From Candidatus Palauibacter scopulicola (lineage in GTDB: Bacteria > Gemmatimonadota > Gemmatimonadetes > Palauibacterales > Palauibacteraceae), in assembly GCF_947581915.1 (NCBI RefSeq), contig NZ_CANPWG010000030.1, positions 1-64,000 on the forward strand: a stretch of DNA of 64,000 bases, written 5' to 3'. The notes beneath the pieces are model-generated. The model did no database searches. It worked only from the letters and a program-made list of their open reading frames with translations, and had not been told where the DNA came from. The translations under genes and the position numbers were made by a program. Shown here piece by piece: positions 9,041 through 17,731 of this stretch (positions are counted from its first letter, which is position 1; every line of letters begins with the position of its first letter).

Positions 9041-9666
9041 CCCCCCTTCGCCGATCTCTGCTTCCTGCTGTGCGGACACACGCAACTCCTGTGAACTGAG
9101 ACGGGCCGACCCTGGTTCGGGCCGGGCTGCTCTACGAACTCAGACTGCCGAGAAACGCTCTGCCCGACAAGCCACTAGATTGAGTGACCGAACGATCGGA
9201 CCAGGAGCGATGACACGGAAATGCGCGAGACCGAGAAACCCCTTCCTCGGGAGGAGCCGGAAGACGGCGACGGGATCGATATGGAGACGGACGCGGAACC
9301 CAGCCGACGGTTCACCGTCGACGACATCTTCACGCCGCACGACTTTGGGCCCTGGCCGGAGGGATTCCGATGCAGCCGCGAGGAGTTGTACAGCGACGAT
9401 GGGCGATAGGTGAGGCCGGGGCGGGCGCGACCACTTCGGTACATCCGACTTCATCCCAACGTCGTCCCTGCCACAGGAGGGTGATCCGCCGCCCCGGCTT
9501 CAGTTCTCCCGTAAGACCCGACCCCGCGGAGCAAGCAAAGGTTCCGCGCGTCCGGGACACTGAGACGCACCGAGCCCGGGAAGCGTTGCTTCGCCCCCGG
9601 CCCGGCGTACGAGAGCCCGGCGCGCGATGAGCCGCTTCAGCCGGGCCGGGACGCCGTGCGGGGCCC
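9041..9666. other. Sparse 626-base gap between amidase and antiporter genes
   Basis: Apart from one small plus-strand ORF (9221-9409) nothing recognisable is coded here. An interrupted inverted repeat (GCCCGGC at 9615-9621, GCCGGGC at 9640-9646) lies just past the antiporter stop and could be its 3' hairpin. No tRNA, promoter with both boxes or mobile-element remnant was found. Confidence 0.4.
9221..9409 (+). CDS. Small acidic hypothetical protein
   Basis: 62 residues, Glu/Asp-rich, with the C-terminal half VDDIFTPHDFGPWPEGF reading like a real protein. Codon third positions are strongly G/C, like neighbouring genes, and it lies alone on the plus strand in an otherwise empty gap. An AGGAG lies 13 bases upstream of the ATG, farther than ideal. 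No family is recognised. It could be an orphan antitoxin-like or regulatory peptide, or a chance ORF. Confidence 0.4.
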   Translation: MRETEKPLPREEPEDGDGIDMETDAEPSRRFTVDDIFTPHDFGPWPEGFRCSREELYSDDGR

Positions 9667-10794
9667 CTACCCCGGCAGGTTGAAGAAGGCGAGGGCGAGG
9701 AGGACGTACACGGCGAGGAGGAGGACGCCCTCCATCCAGTGCGTCTTGCCGTCATCTGCGATCTGTCCCACGACGAGGACGGAGACCGCGACCGCCACGA
9801 CTTCGAGCGGCGTGAAGACGAGGTCGATCGGCTGCGGCCCGATCGCGTAGGAGAGGAAGACGAGGAGCGGAGCGATGAAGAGTGCGATCTGCAGGGACGA
9901 TCCCACCGCGATCTGAACCGACAGGTCCATCTTGTTCCGCAGGGCGACGAGCACGGCGGTCGAGTGTTCGGCCGCGTTGCCGACGAGGGCGACGACGATC
10001 ACCCCCACGAAGACCTCGGTCATCCCCAGGGCGTGCGCCGCCTCCTCCGCCCCGCCGACGAGGATCTCGCTCATCCAGCCCACGAGCGCGGCCGCCCCGA
10101 CGAGGACGGCGAACGACTTGCCCTTCGACCACGCGGGCGCCGCGTGCGCCTCGGCGCCTGCGTGCCCCGTCCCCTGGTAGAGCTCCGGGTGCGTCCGCAG
10201 CGCGAACACGAGCGAGAGGACGTAGCAGACAATGAGGACGACGGAGATCTCGAGACTCAACCACCCGGACCCGGACCCCGCCGCCGCAGCCGCCCCCGTC
10301 GCCGCGGCCGTCCCGGTCTCCGCCCCGTCCCGGAGATAGTACAGCAGCGACGGGATGACGAGCCCGACCGCACTCAGGAGGAGGAGCGTGGAGCCCAGCT
10401 TGGCGGCGGTGCGGTTGAAGGTCTGCGTCCGGAACTTCAGGCCCCCGAGCAGCGCGCTGAGTCCGAAGATGAGGAGGATGTTCCCGATGATCGAGCCGGT
10501 GAGCGATGCCTTGACCAGGTCGTGCAGGCCCGCTCGGAGGGCGAAGATCGCGATGATGAGTTCCGCAGCGTTCCCGAACGTCGCGTTCAGCAGCCCACCG
10601 AGGCCGGCGCCCACGTGCTCGGCCAGCATCTCGGTGGATTTCCCCATGATCCCGGCGAGGGGAACGATCGCGACCGCGGAGGTAAGAAAGAGCGTGGTCG
10701 CCGACGCGTGGACGATGTACTCGAGGACGAGGGTGATGGGAACGAAGACGAGAAGGAGCAGGAGAACCTGGTCCGCTTGCAGCCTGAGAGCCAA
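9667..10794 (-). CDS. Ca2+/H+ antiporter, CaCA/CAX family
   Basis: 375 residues, about eleven membrane helices. The two inverted halves each carry the diagnostic acidic motif: GNAAELIIAIFALRAG in the first and GNAAEHSTAVLVAL in the second, whose Glu residues bind the cation. The two halves are joined by a hydrophilic linker containing a His/Ala-rich stretch. The start is taken as TTG at 10794 because AGGAGGAG stands 6 bases before it and the resulting length matches the family; extending upstream would run into the tRNA-Cys gene. It expels Ca2+ in exchange for protons at the inner membrane. It stands alone downstream of tRNA-Cys. Confidence 0.9.
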   Translation of the reverse strand: MALRLQADQVLLLLLVFVPITLVLEYIVHASATTLFLTSAVAIVPLAGIMGKSTEMLAEHVGAGLGGLLNATFGNAAELIIAIFALRAGLHDLVKASLTGSIIGNILLIFGLSALLGGLKFRTQTFNRTAAKLGSTLLLLSAVGLVIPSLLYYLRDGAETGTAAATGAAAAAGSGSGWLSLEISVVLIVCYVLSLVFALRTHPELYQGTGHAGAEAHAAPAWSKGKSFAVLVGAAALVGWMSEILVGGAEEAAHALGMTEVFVGVIVVALVGNAAEHSTAVLVALRNKMDLSVQIAVGSSLQIALFIAPLLVFLSYAIGPQPIDLVFTPLEVVAVAVSVLVVGQIADDGKTHWMEGVLLLAVYVLLALAFFNLPG

Positions 10795-10845
10795 CCCGTT
10801 CTCCTCCTGTGTTCGCGGGAAGTGCGAAGGAAGATCCGAAGCAAA

Positions 10846-10916
10846 AGGCGCCGTCCGGATTCGAACCGGAGTAGGGGGCTTTGCAGGCCCCTGCCTAACC
10901 ACTCGGCCACGGCGCC
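10846..10916 (-). tRNA. tRNA-Cys(GCA)
   Basis: 71 bases. Acceptor stem GGCGCCG/CGGCGCC with discriminator U, the base expected for tRNA-Cys. Anticodon stem GGGGC/GCCCC, loop CTGCAAA (anticodon GCA), T-arm GGTTCGAATCC. CCA is not encoded. It lies 51 bases upstream of the antiporter start on the same strand. Confidence 0.95.
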
Positions 10917-10967
10917 GGAGTTCGCACAGCCTAATGGAGCGACCACACGGATGCCACCGCCGGAAGG

Positions 10968-10996
10968 TTCTCCATCGCGCCCCGGGCTGCTATACT
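10968..10996 (+). promoter_or_regulatory. Promoter for a leaderless transcript
   Basis: A -35-like TTCTCC (10968-10973) and a -10 TATACT (10991-10996) are 17 bases apart. The ATG of the following gene begins six bases after the -10, so transcription should start at or next to the start codon. No Shine-Dalgarno is present, which agrees with a leaderless mRNA. Confidence 0.5.
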
Positions 10997-11002
10997 CGCG
11001 CG

Positions 11003-12664
11003 ATGCTCCCGTCGACCCGACGCGCCCTCCCGATCCTTCTCGCCCTCGTCTCCGCGGCCACGGCTCCCAGCCAGCTGGCCGGGCAGTTCAGCGACGCGCG
11101 ACTGCCGAGGCAGGGGAAGCTGTGGCTCACGATCGCCCCGACGCTGCTGAACTGGTCCGAACAGTTCGCCTTCGACTCGAGCGCGGCGATCGTCGACGGG
11201 GAGCGCGAGCCGCTCGCCGCCCACTTCGACGGTCCGCTCGCCCGCCGCATGTTCCCTCCCCCCTTCGCGCTCATCCAGGAACTCAACGACGATGCCGAGG
11301 CGCTCGGCTTCGAACCCGTGACGGAGGACGACTTCTCGTTCGGCGGCCTCGACTTCTCGGCGATGCGGGCTCAGGTACGCCGGCTCGCGCTCGGTGTCGA
11401 GGTGGGGGTCCTCGACTGGGTCAGCGTGGGAGCCCGGGCCCCGTTCACGCTCACGGACATGACGGTCGGCTTCGCCTTCGATTCCACCGCTACCGTGACC
11501 GGAAACGTTGCGGCCTTCGAGTCGGGAGCGCCCTTTGTCCTGGATGCGCGGTCGGCGCTCGACGATCTCGGCGAGCTGATCGATGGCGGCTCCCTGACCG
11601 GAACGGCGCTCGATGAAGCGGTCGCGCTCCGGAGCGCGACGCTCGACTTCGTCAACGCACTCCGGCGGCGAGCCTCCGCCGGAGCCCTGATTCCCACCGC
11701 CTCTAGCGTGGCGGGGACCCAGATGGCGCAGCGTTTCGCGGATTTCGCGGCGGCGTTCGACGCGCTCGGCCTGACGCTGCCCGAGCTCTCCCTGCCCGAG
11801 TTCGCGACGGAGGAAGACTACGACACACTGTTCCTGAGTCAGGGCTTCGCCGACCGGCTGCCGCGGGACACCAGGAACGAGCTCGATCTGGGAGAGGTCG
11901 AGGTCTTCCTGCGCGTGAACCTCATCGACGGCATCACCCGCCGAAGGCCGATCCCGGGGCCGGCCGCGGATGCGGCGGCGGGGTCCGATCCCGGAACGGA
12001 CCCGGAACGCGGCATTCGGCTGCGTACGAGCGTGGGCGCGCTCGCCCGCCTCCCGATCCGAAACCGCAACCTCACGATCTTCGGAGACCCGTCGAATTCG
12101 GCGGACATACCGATCGGGGACGGCCAGACCGACATCGAACTGGCGTTGTACCAGGACATCGCCTTCGGGAGCCTCTTCATGATCCGCGCGTCCGCCCGCT
12201 ACGGGATGCAGCGCCCCGACGAAGCGGTGATCCGCTTCACCCCTCCGGATCGCCCCTACAACCAGGCGGACCTGGTCGCGCTGATGAGACGGGATCTGGG
12301 GGACTACCTCGCGGTGCTGGTCCGCCCTTCCCTGCGCTTCAACGCCGCCCTCAGCGTAGGGCTCGAGTACGACTACTTCCGGCTGCCTGCCCCCACCTAC
12401 CAGTTCGTGGGGATGATCGAGGGGCTGGACCCGAACACGGTGGCGGCCGAGGGAGCGCAGACCCGCCACCGGCTGGGCGTCGGATTCCTCATCGATATCT
12501 CCGAGGCCGGGGGCGTCGAGGAACTGCATGAGGGGGCCAGGCCGGTGCGTGGCGCCTACCAATTTGGCATCTCGCTGCGGCGGGCCATCTCCGGCTCGGG
12601 GGGACGAACGCCGGCCTCCTTCCGCTACGCGGCCGAACTCCGCTTCCCGATCACGATCTTCTAG
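11003..12664 (+). CDS. Putative outer-membrane beta-barrel protein, family not recognised
   Basis: 553 residues. A Sec signal peptide (MLPSTRRALPILLALVSAAT, cleavage near LAG-QF) is followed by a segment GKLWLTIAPTLLNWSEQFA. Repeated short amphipathic strands (for example GVEVGVLDWVSVGARAPFTL, IRASARYGMQ, VGLEYDYFRL) and a C-terminal strand ending in Phe (AELRFPITIF) suggest a barrel inserted in the outer membrane. The middle (about 170-300) looks helical and may form a periplasmic insertion. I recognise no named family. The gene stands alone, convergent with recN (3-base gap), and appears to be driven by a leaderless promoter. Confidence 0.7.
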   Translation: MLPSTRRALPILLALVSAATAPSQLAGQFSDARLPRQGKLWLTIAPTLLNWSEQFAFDSSAAIVDGEREPLAAHFDGPLARRMFPPPFALIQELNDDAEALGFEPVTEDDFSFGGLDFSAMRAQVRRLALGVEVGVLDWVSVGARAPFTLTDMTVGFAFDSTATVTGNVAAFESGAPFVLDARSALDDLGELIDGGSLTGTALDEAVALRSATLDFVNALRRRASAGALIPTASSVAGTQMAQRFADFAAAFDALGLTLPELSLPEFATEEDYDTLFLSQGFADRLPRDTRNELDLGEVEVFLRVNLIDGITRRRPIPGPAADAAAGSDPGTDPERGIRLRTSVGALARLPIRNRNLTIFGDPSNSADIPIGDGQTDIELALYQDIAFGSLFMIRASARYGMQRPDEAVIRFTPPDRPYNQADLVALMRRDLGDYLAVLVRPSLRFNAALSVGLEYDYFRLPAPTYQFVGMIEGLDPNTVAAEGAQTRHRLGVGFLIDISEAGGVEELHEGARPVRGAYQFGISLRRAISGSGGRTPASFRYAAELRFPITIF

Positions 12665-12666
12665 CG

Positions 12667-14331
12667 TTACAGCCGGCCGGCGAGCAGCTCCTCGGCGTGG
12701 GCGCGCGAGGCGTGGCTGGCGGGGTCGCCGCCGAGCATGCGAGCGACTTCGTGGACGCGTTCTCCGCCGGTGAGCACGCGGACCGATGTCCGCGCGCCTT
12801 CGGCTTCCGTGACCTTACCGACGGAGTAGTGGGCGTCGGCGCGCGCCGCGATCTGCGCGAGATGCGTGACGACGAGCACCTGGTGCGCGGCCGAGAGCCG
12901 CACGAGCCGGGCCGCCACGCGGTGCGCCACCTCTCCCCCGATCCCCGCATCGATCTCGTCGAACACGAGCACCGGCAGGTCGTCCACCTCGATGAGGGCG
13001 GTCTCGAGCGCGAGCATGAGGCGGCTCATCTCTCCTCCCGAGGCCACGCGCCGCAGCGGCGCCGGAGGGAAACCCGGATTCAGGGAGACGAGAAACTCCA
13101 CCCGTTCGGCGCCGGTCGCCCGGATGTCGCCGTATGCGTCGAGCGCGATCTCGAGACGGCCTCCCCGGAGACCGAGTTCGGGGAGCGCGGCCGTCACCGC
13201 TTCGGCGAGCGCGCGGGCCGCCAGTCGGCGCCGGTCGGAGAGTTCGGACGCCAGCGCGGCCAGTTCGGCGGACGCCGCCTCCCGCGCCGCTTCGAGGCGC
13301 TCGATCTCTTCATCGGCCCCTCGCACGGTTTCCAACTCGCGCCGCGCCTCCACGCCCGCGCGGATCACATCCTCCAGCGTGCCGCCGTACTTGCGCTTGA
13401 GCCGGTAGAGGAGGTCCTGCCGGACGCGGATTTCGTCGAGCCGTCGAGGGTCGTGCTCGATCGCGTCGCGGTAGGGAGCCAGGCTCCGGCCAAGCTCCTC
13501 CACGTTGCGGAGCGCCGCCTCGAGCAGGTCGCGGAAGGGGCCGGCCTCGCGGTCGATCGCGACGAGGGCCTCGAGGCGCGCCGCGAACTCGCCCAACCGG
13601 TCGACGATCGACCCCTCGGCCTCGTATAGCCCGTGGTGCAGCGAGCCCGAGAGTTCGATCAGCTCTTCGGAGTGCGAGAGGCGGCGGGCCTCCGACTCGA
13701 GCGCCTCATCTTCGTCCGGTTCGAGCCCGGCTGCGGCGATCTCGTCCCGCTTGAAGCGCAGGTAGTCCGCCCGTTCACGCCCCTCGCGCGCCGCGCGCCG
13801 CGTGTCCTCCAGGCGCCCCTCGATGCCGTGCACCCGTCCGTAAGCGGCCGCCGTCCGGGCCGCCAGCGTCTCGTGCCGGCCGTGGGCGTCCAGGATCCGC
13901 CGCTGCCACGCGCGATCCAGGAGCCGCTGGTGATCGTGCTGACCGTGGAGGTCGAGGAGCCGGCCACCGAACTCGCGCAGCCTCCCGGCCGTGGACGGTG
14001 AGCCGTTGACCCATGACCGGTGCCGGCCCTCGCGGCGCAACTCGCGGCACAGGATGAGCCAGCCGTCCTCGTGATCGACGCCCGCGTCCTCGCACAGCGT
14101 CCGCAGTCCCTCGATGTCCTCGATCTCGAACCGGCCCTCGATGCGGGCGGACCCGGCGCCCGCCCGGATCATGTCCTGCGACGGCCGCCCTCCGACGAGG
14201 AGCGCGAGCGCTTCGACGAGGAGCGACTTCCCCGCTCCCGTCTCGCCGCTGAGCACGCTGAGGCCCGGTCCGAATTCAAGGGTGGCTTCCTCGACCACGG
14301 CGAAGTTCCGGACGCGAAGCTCCCTCAGCAC
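12667..14331 (-). CDS. recN: DNA repair protein RecN
   Basis: 554 residues from a GTG. An SMC-like ATPase of recombinational double-strand-break repair. The N-terminal half-ATPase has LRVRNFAVVEEATLEF and Walker A GETGAGKS. A long coiled coil is in the middle. The C-terminal half carries the ABC signature region (LRRVASGGEMSRLMLALE) and Walker B LPVLVFDEIDAGIGG. The GTG start overlaps the nadK stop by seven bases, so translation is probably coupled. nadK-recN adjacency is common in bacteria. Last gene of the folD-to-recN operon. Confidence 0.96.
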   Translation of the reverse strand: MLRELRVRNFAVVEEATLEFGPGLSVLSGETGAGKSLLVEALALLVGGRPSQDMIRAGAGSARIEGRFEIEDIEGLRTLCEDAGVDHEDGWLILCRELRREGRHRSWVNGSPSTAGRLREFGGRLLDLHGQHDHQRLLDRAWQRRILDAHGRHETLAARTAAAYGRVHGIEGRLEDTRRAAREGRERADYLRFKRDEIAAAGLEPDEDEALESEARRLSHSEELIELSGSLHHGLYEAEGSIVDRLGEFAARLEALVAIDREAGPFRDLLEAALRNVEELGRSLAPYRDAIEHDPRRLDEIRVRQDLLYRLKRKYGGTLEDVIRAGVEARRELETVRGADEEIERLEAAREAASAELAALASELSDRRRLAARALAEAVTAALPELGLRGGRLEIALDAYGDIRATGAERVEFLVSLNPGFPPAPLRRVASGGEMSRLMLALETALIEVDDLPVLVFDEIDAGIGGEVAHRVAARLVRLSAAHQVLVVTHLAQIAARADAHYSVGKVTEAEGARTSVRVLTGGERVHEVARMLGGDPASHASRAHAEELLAGRL

Positions 14332-15233
14332 TCTGGTTCTTCTCCGTCCCCCCCGGACAGGGGCGCGGGGTGCTCGCGGACGTCGCCCCACCGCAGCTTC
14401 CGCCTCAGGACGCTGAAGAACGAGTGGCGGGGCAGCCGGACCAGCCCCACGGCGTGTCTCGAGCGGGCGACCTCCACGCGATCCCCCACCGACAGGCGAC
14501 AGCCCGGCTGTCCGTCGACGGTCAGTTGCAGGTCGTGGTCCCCCGAGAGGAGTTCGACGGAGATCCGCGTGTCCCCCGAAAACACGACCGGGCGCACGGC
14601 AAGGGTGTGCGGCGAAATGGGCGTCGCGACGATGCCCTCCATCGTCGGCGAAACGATGGGGCCGCCCGCGGAGAGGCTGTAGGCCGTCGAGCCCGTGGCC
14701 GTGGCGAGGATGATGCCGTCGGCGCTGTAGTGTCCCACTTCGTCGTCGTCGGCCCGCACGCGCAGCCCGATCAGGCGGGCGAAGCCGCTCTTGTGAATGA
14801 CGGCGTCGTTGATCGCGTAGAAGCTCTGTCCGTCGGGCCCGCTGGACCCGTTCGGCACCACGCGGACGCGGAGGGCGAGCCGCTTCTCGAGCGCGTACTC
14901 CCCGCCCGCCACCATCGACATCGCCGCCTCGAGTTCAGCCTCCGACACCATCGTGAGAAACCCGAGCCGCCCCAGGTTGCAGCCCAGCACGGGGATCCCG
15001 CGGGGCGCCGCCAGACGAGCCGCCCGCAGCAGCGTTCCATCCCCTCCGAGTGCCAGGACGAGGGCGACATCCCCCTCGATCTCCTCCGGTGCGGCGGAGT
15101 CGCGGCTCGCCGTCCGCGCGAGCGACGGTTCGAAGATGAGCGAGACCCCGAGTTCGCCCGCCTTCCGCTCGACGCGCTGAAGGAGCGGCTCGAGTTCCGG
15201 GTGATCGGCGATGCCGATGATGAAGAACTTCAC
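14325..15233 (-). CDS. nadK: NAD kinase
   Basis: 302 residues. Phosphorylates NAD to NADP in the cytoplasm. The diagnostic GGDG motif lies in LVLALGGDGTLLRAARL. The NAD-binding region NDAVIHKSGF and the glycine-rich DGIILATATGSTAYSLSAGGP are present in the right order. The length is normal. It starts seven bases after the prenyl synthase stop and overlaps recN, placing it in the middle of a tightly packed operon. Confidence 0.96.
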   Translation of the reverse strand: MKFFIIGIADHPELEPLLQRVERKAGELGVSLIFEPSLARTASRDSAAPEEIEGDVALVLALGGDGTLLRAARLAAPRGIPVLGCNLGRLGFLTMVSEAELEAAMSMVAGGEYALEKRLALRVRVVPNGSSGPDGQSFYAINDAVIHKSGFARLIGLRVRADDDEVGHYSADGIILATATGSTAYSLSAGGPIVSPTMEGIVATPISPHTLAVRPVVFSGDTRISVELLSGDHDLQLTVDGQPGCRLSVGDRVEVARSRHAVGLVRLPRHSFFSVLRRKLRWGDVREHPAPLSGGDGEEPEC

Positions 15234-15240
15234 GGGCGGC

Positions 15241-16146
15241 TCAACGGTCGCGGTCGAGGACGAGGCGTCCGATTTCGCGCAGCCGGTTCGCGGCCGCGAG
15301 CGGCGAAATCTCGCCCAGCGCCTCGCGGCCGAACTCTTCCGCGCGCGCTCTCGCTCCCTCCAGACCGAGGACCGATGGTGTCGTCGCCTTTCCCAGAGCT
15401 TCGTCCCGTCCGCCGACCTTCCCCATGCGGGCCGAGGATCCTGTCACGTCGAGGATATCGTCGACCGTCTGGAATGCGAGTCCGATCGCGGTCCCGAAGC
15501 GGGTCAAGCGATTGACCGTCTCCTCGGACGCGCGCGCCGCGACGCCGCCCATGGTGCAGCAGGCCGCGATGAGGCGCGCGGTCTTGCCGAGGTGGATGCG
15601 CTCGAGCGTCTCGAAGCTGACGCGCCTCTTCTCGGCGAGGAGGTCGAGGAGCTGTCCTCCGACCATGCCATCGCTGCCGGCCGCCGCGGTGAGGACTCCG
15701 ATGAGGCGGCCCGCGACGGGATCCGGCAGCTTCAGGCCCGCCGCTCCCTCGGCCACGGCGCGCATCGCGAGCGGAAGCAGCGCCGCGCCCGTCATGACCG
15801 CGGCGCGCTCCCCGTACCTGACATGCACCGTCGGCCGCCCTCGGCGAAGGTCATCGTCGTCCATGCACGGGAGATCATCGTGGATCAGGGAGTACGTGTG
15901 GACGAGTTCGGGCCCCAGCGCCACGCGATGGAGCGCGCGCGCGCCGTTTCCGGCGCCCGGCCCGGTGGCGCCGCCCGCGGCTTCCCAGGCCCCCACGAAG
16001 AGAAGAGGCCGGATCCTCTTCCCCTTCGCGAGCACGGCGTACCGGATGGGGTCCGCGATCGGGCCCGTTCCCCGCAGCGTCTCGGACAGCCAGCCCTCAA
16101 GTTCGTCATCGATGGCGGCACGCAGTTCGTGGAGCGCGAGGATCAC
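15241..16146 (-). CDS. ispA: Short-chain polyprenyl diphosphate synthase (IspA-type)
   Basis: 301 residues. Condenses isopentenyl diphosphate with allylic diphosphates to give farnesyl or geranylgeranyl diphosphate. The first aspartate-rich motif is HDDLPCMDDDDLRRGRP, with the two extra residues seen in bacterial-type FPP synthases. The second is FQTVDDILDVTG. Between xseB and nadK, as in the widespread xseB-ispA arrangement. The ATG overlaps the xseB stop (ATGA). Chain length (C15 or C20) cannot be fixed from sequence alone. Confidence 0.92.
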   Translation of the reverse strand: MILALHELRAAIDDELEGWLSETLRGTGPIADPIRYAVLAKGKRIRPLLFVGAWEAAGGATGPGAGNGARALHRVALGPELVHTYSLIHDDLPCMDDDDLRRGRPTVHVRYGERAAVMTGAALLPLAMRAVAEGAAGLKLPDPVAGRLIGVLTAAAGSDGMVGGQLLDLLAEKRRVSFETLERIHLGKTARLIAACCTMGGVAARASEETVNRLTRFGTAIGLAFQTVDDILDVTGSSARMGKVGGRDEALGKATTPSVLGLEGARARAEEFGREALGEISPLAAANRLREIGRLVLDRDR

Positions 16147-16424
16147 GGTTCGCCGTCCGGCCGGTCGTCCGGCGTCCCGTCCGGCGCTTCCGCGCCTTCC
16201 AGCGGCTTCGCCTCCAGTCTCCCCGTAGACGAAGCGATGAGTTCCTCGACCCGGCCGCTCGCCGTCTCAAGCCAGCGCCGCGCTTCGCCGAGACGCTCGA
16301 TCCCCTGCTCGAAGAGGGCGATCGCCTCGTCCAGGCCGATGCCCTCGCGGTCGAGGCGGGCGACGATCCCTTCCAGTTCCCGGATCGCCGTCTCGAATTC
16401 GAACTCCTTCAACGGCTCGCTCAT
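16143..16424 (-). CDS. xseB: Exodeoxyribonuclease VII small subunit
   Basis: 93 residues. The conserved helical hairpin reads FETAIRELEGIVARLDREGI followed by LDEAIALFEQGI. Partner of XseA in the single-strand exonuclease that degrades DNA to acid-insoluble then soluble oligonucleotides. Four-base ATGA overlaps with both xseA upstream and the prenyl synthase downstream show coupled translation. The Pro/Asp/Gly-rich tail after residue 75 is longer than in many relatives. Confidence 0.95.
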   Translation of the reverse strand: MSEPLKEFEFETAIRELEGIVARLDREGIGLDEAIALFEQGIERLGEARRWLETASGRVEELIASSTGRLEAKPLEGAEAPDGTPDDRPDGEP

Positions 16425-17731
16425 GCGTCAGGCTCCCCGGCGGCCGGGTCCGCCGCGTCGCGTTCCACGGCATCCGTCGTCGCCGCGACCTGTCCCCCGG
16501 CGACCCGCAGGCGGAAGCGCTGGCTCGGCGTGAAGTCGTCGATCCGCGTGAGGCGGCGTCCATCGAGGTCCGTGGCGACGGCGTAGCCGCGGGCCACGGT
16601 CTTGAGCGGGCTCCGCGCGTCGATCGATGCGGCCAGTCCGGCGAGCCGTGTACGCGAGCGGGCGAGCACGCGCTCCATCCCTGCCGGGAGACGGGCCGCC
16701 ATCGTGTCCAGGCGCAGCTTCGCAACGTCGCGCGCGTGTCCCGCGGAGGCCGGCAGGCGCTGCGCGAGCGCCTCCACGCGGTCGCTCCCGCGCACGATGA
16801 GCCGGCGCAGCCCGCGGGCCAGACCTCTTCCCGCCACATCGAGCGTGGCGCGGACGCTCCCGATGTCGGGCGCCGTGAGTTCCGCGGCCGCGGACGGCGT
16901 CGGCGCCCTGAGGTCCGCCACCAACTCGCACAGAGTCACGTCGACCTCGTGCCCGATCGCGCAGATCACCGGCACCGGACTCGCCGCGACGGCTCGAACC
17001 GCCGCCTCCTCGTTGAAGCACCACAGATCCTCCACAGACCCGCCGCCCCGGCTCAGGATGATCGCGTCGAGCGTCCGGTCCGGATCGCTCGCATCCCAGT
17101 CCGCGAGACGCCCAAGGGCGGCCCGCACCTCGGCGGCGGCGCCCTCGCCCTGCACGCGGCAGTGGCGCACGACGATGTCGACCCAGGGGGCCCGCCGTCG
17201 AAGCACCGTGATGATGTCGTGAAGCGCCGCGCCCCCGCGCGACGTGACGACGCCCACGCGGCGAGGGAATGCGGGCAATGCACGCTTCCGCTCCGGATCG
17301 AGCAGGCCCTCCGCCGCCAGCTGCCGGCGGAGCCGCTCGAAGGCGATCCGCCACAACCCCTCGCCCGCCGCCTCGAGGGCGCGCACGCGCAACTGGAACC
17401 GGCCCTGCCGAGCGTAGAGGGTCGGACGGCCGTGGACGAACACCTCCATGCCGTCCTCCGGGTCCGCCGGCAGGCGCCAGGCATCCCCCCGGAAGAAGAC
17501 GCAGGCGACGCTGGCGTCCCGCTCCTGGTCCCGGAGGGAGAAGTAGCGGTGCCCGGCGGGGGAGCGGTTCCAGTTCGTCACTTCGCCGCGCACCCAGAGG
17601 TCGCCGAACCGCTTCTCCAGCGCGCCGCGCGCCGCCTCGTTCAGGTCGGACACGGTGATCGCGCCCTCCGGCGAGCGGCCGTCGCGGACTTCCGCCGCGC
17701 CGAACAGCGAGGCCTGACGCGTCACGTTCAA
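16421..17731 (-). CDS. xseA: Exodeoxyribonuclease VII large subunit
   Basis: 436 residues. The N-terminal OB-fold (about 25-120, LWVRGEVTNWNRSPAGHRYFSL) binds single-stranded DNA. The catalytic domain contains VGVVTSRGGAALHDIITVL and IILSRGGGSVEDLWCFNEE, both hallmark stretches, plus PVICAIGHEVDVTLCELVAD. A C-terminal coiled region holds the small subunits. Overlaps folD and xseB by four bases each. Confidence 0.96.
   Translation of the reverse strand: MNVTRQASLFGAAEVRDGRSPEGAITVSDLNEAARGALEKRFGDLWVRGEVTNWNRSPAGHRYFSLRDQERDASVACVFFRGDAWRLPADPEDGMEVFVHGRPTLYARQGRFQLRVRALEAAGEGLWRIAFERLRRQLAAEGLLDPERKRALPAFPRRVGVVTSRGGAALHDIITVLRRRAPWVDIVVRHCRVQGEGAAAEVRAALGRLADWDASDPDRTLDAIILSRGGGSVEDLWCFNEEAAVRAVAASPVPVICAIGHEVDVTLCELVADLRAPTPSAAAELTAPDIGSVRATLDVAGRGLARGLRRLIVRGSDRVEALAQRLPASAGHARDVAKLRLDTMAARLPAGMERVLARSRTRLAGLAASIDARSPLKTVARGYAVATDLDGRRLTRIDDFTPSQRFRLRVAGGQVAATTDAVERDAADPAAGEPDA

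Noticed and set aside
9410-9666. A minus-strand fragment reading LKPGRRITLLWQGRRWDEVG
   Set aside because: It has no start, no recognised family and no support beyond open frame; treated as non-coding.
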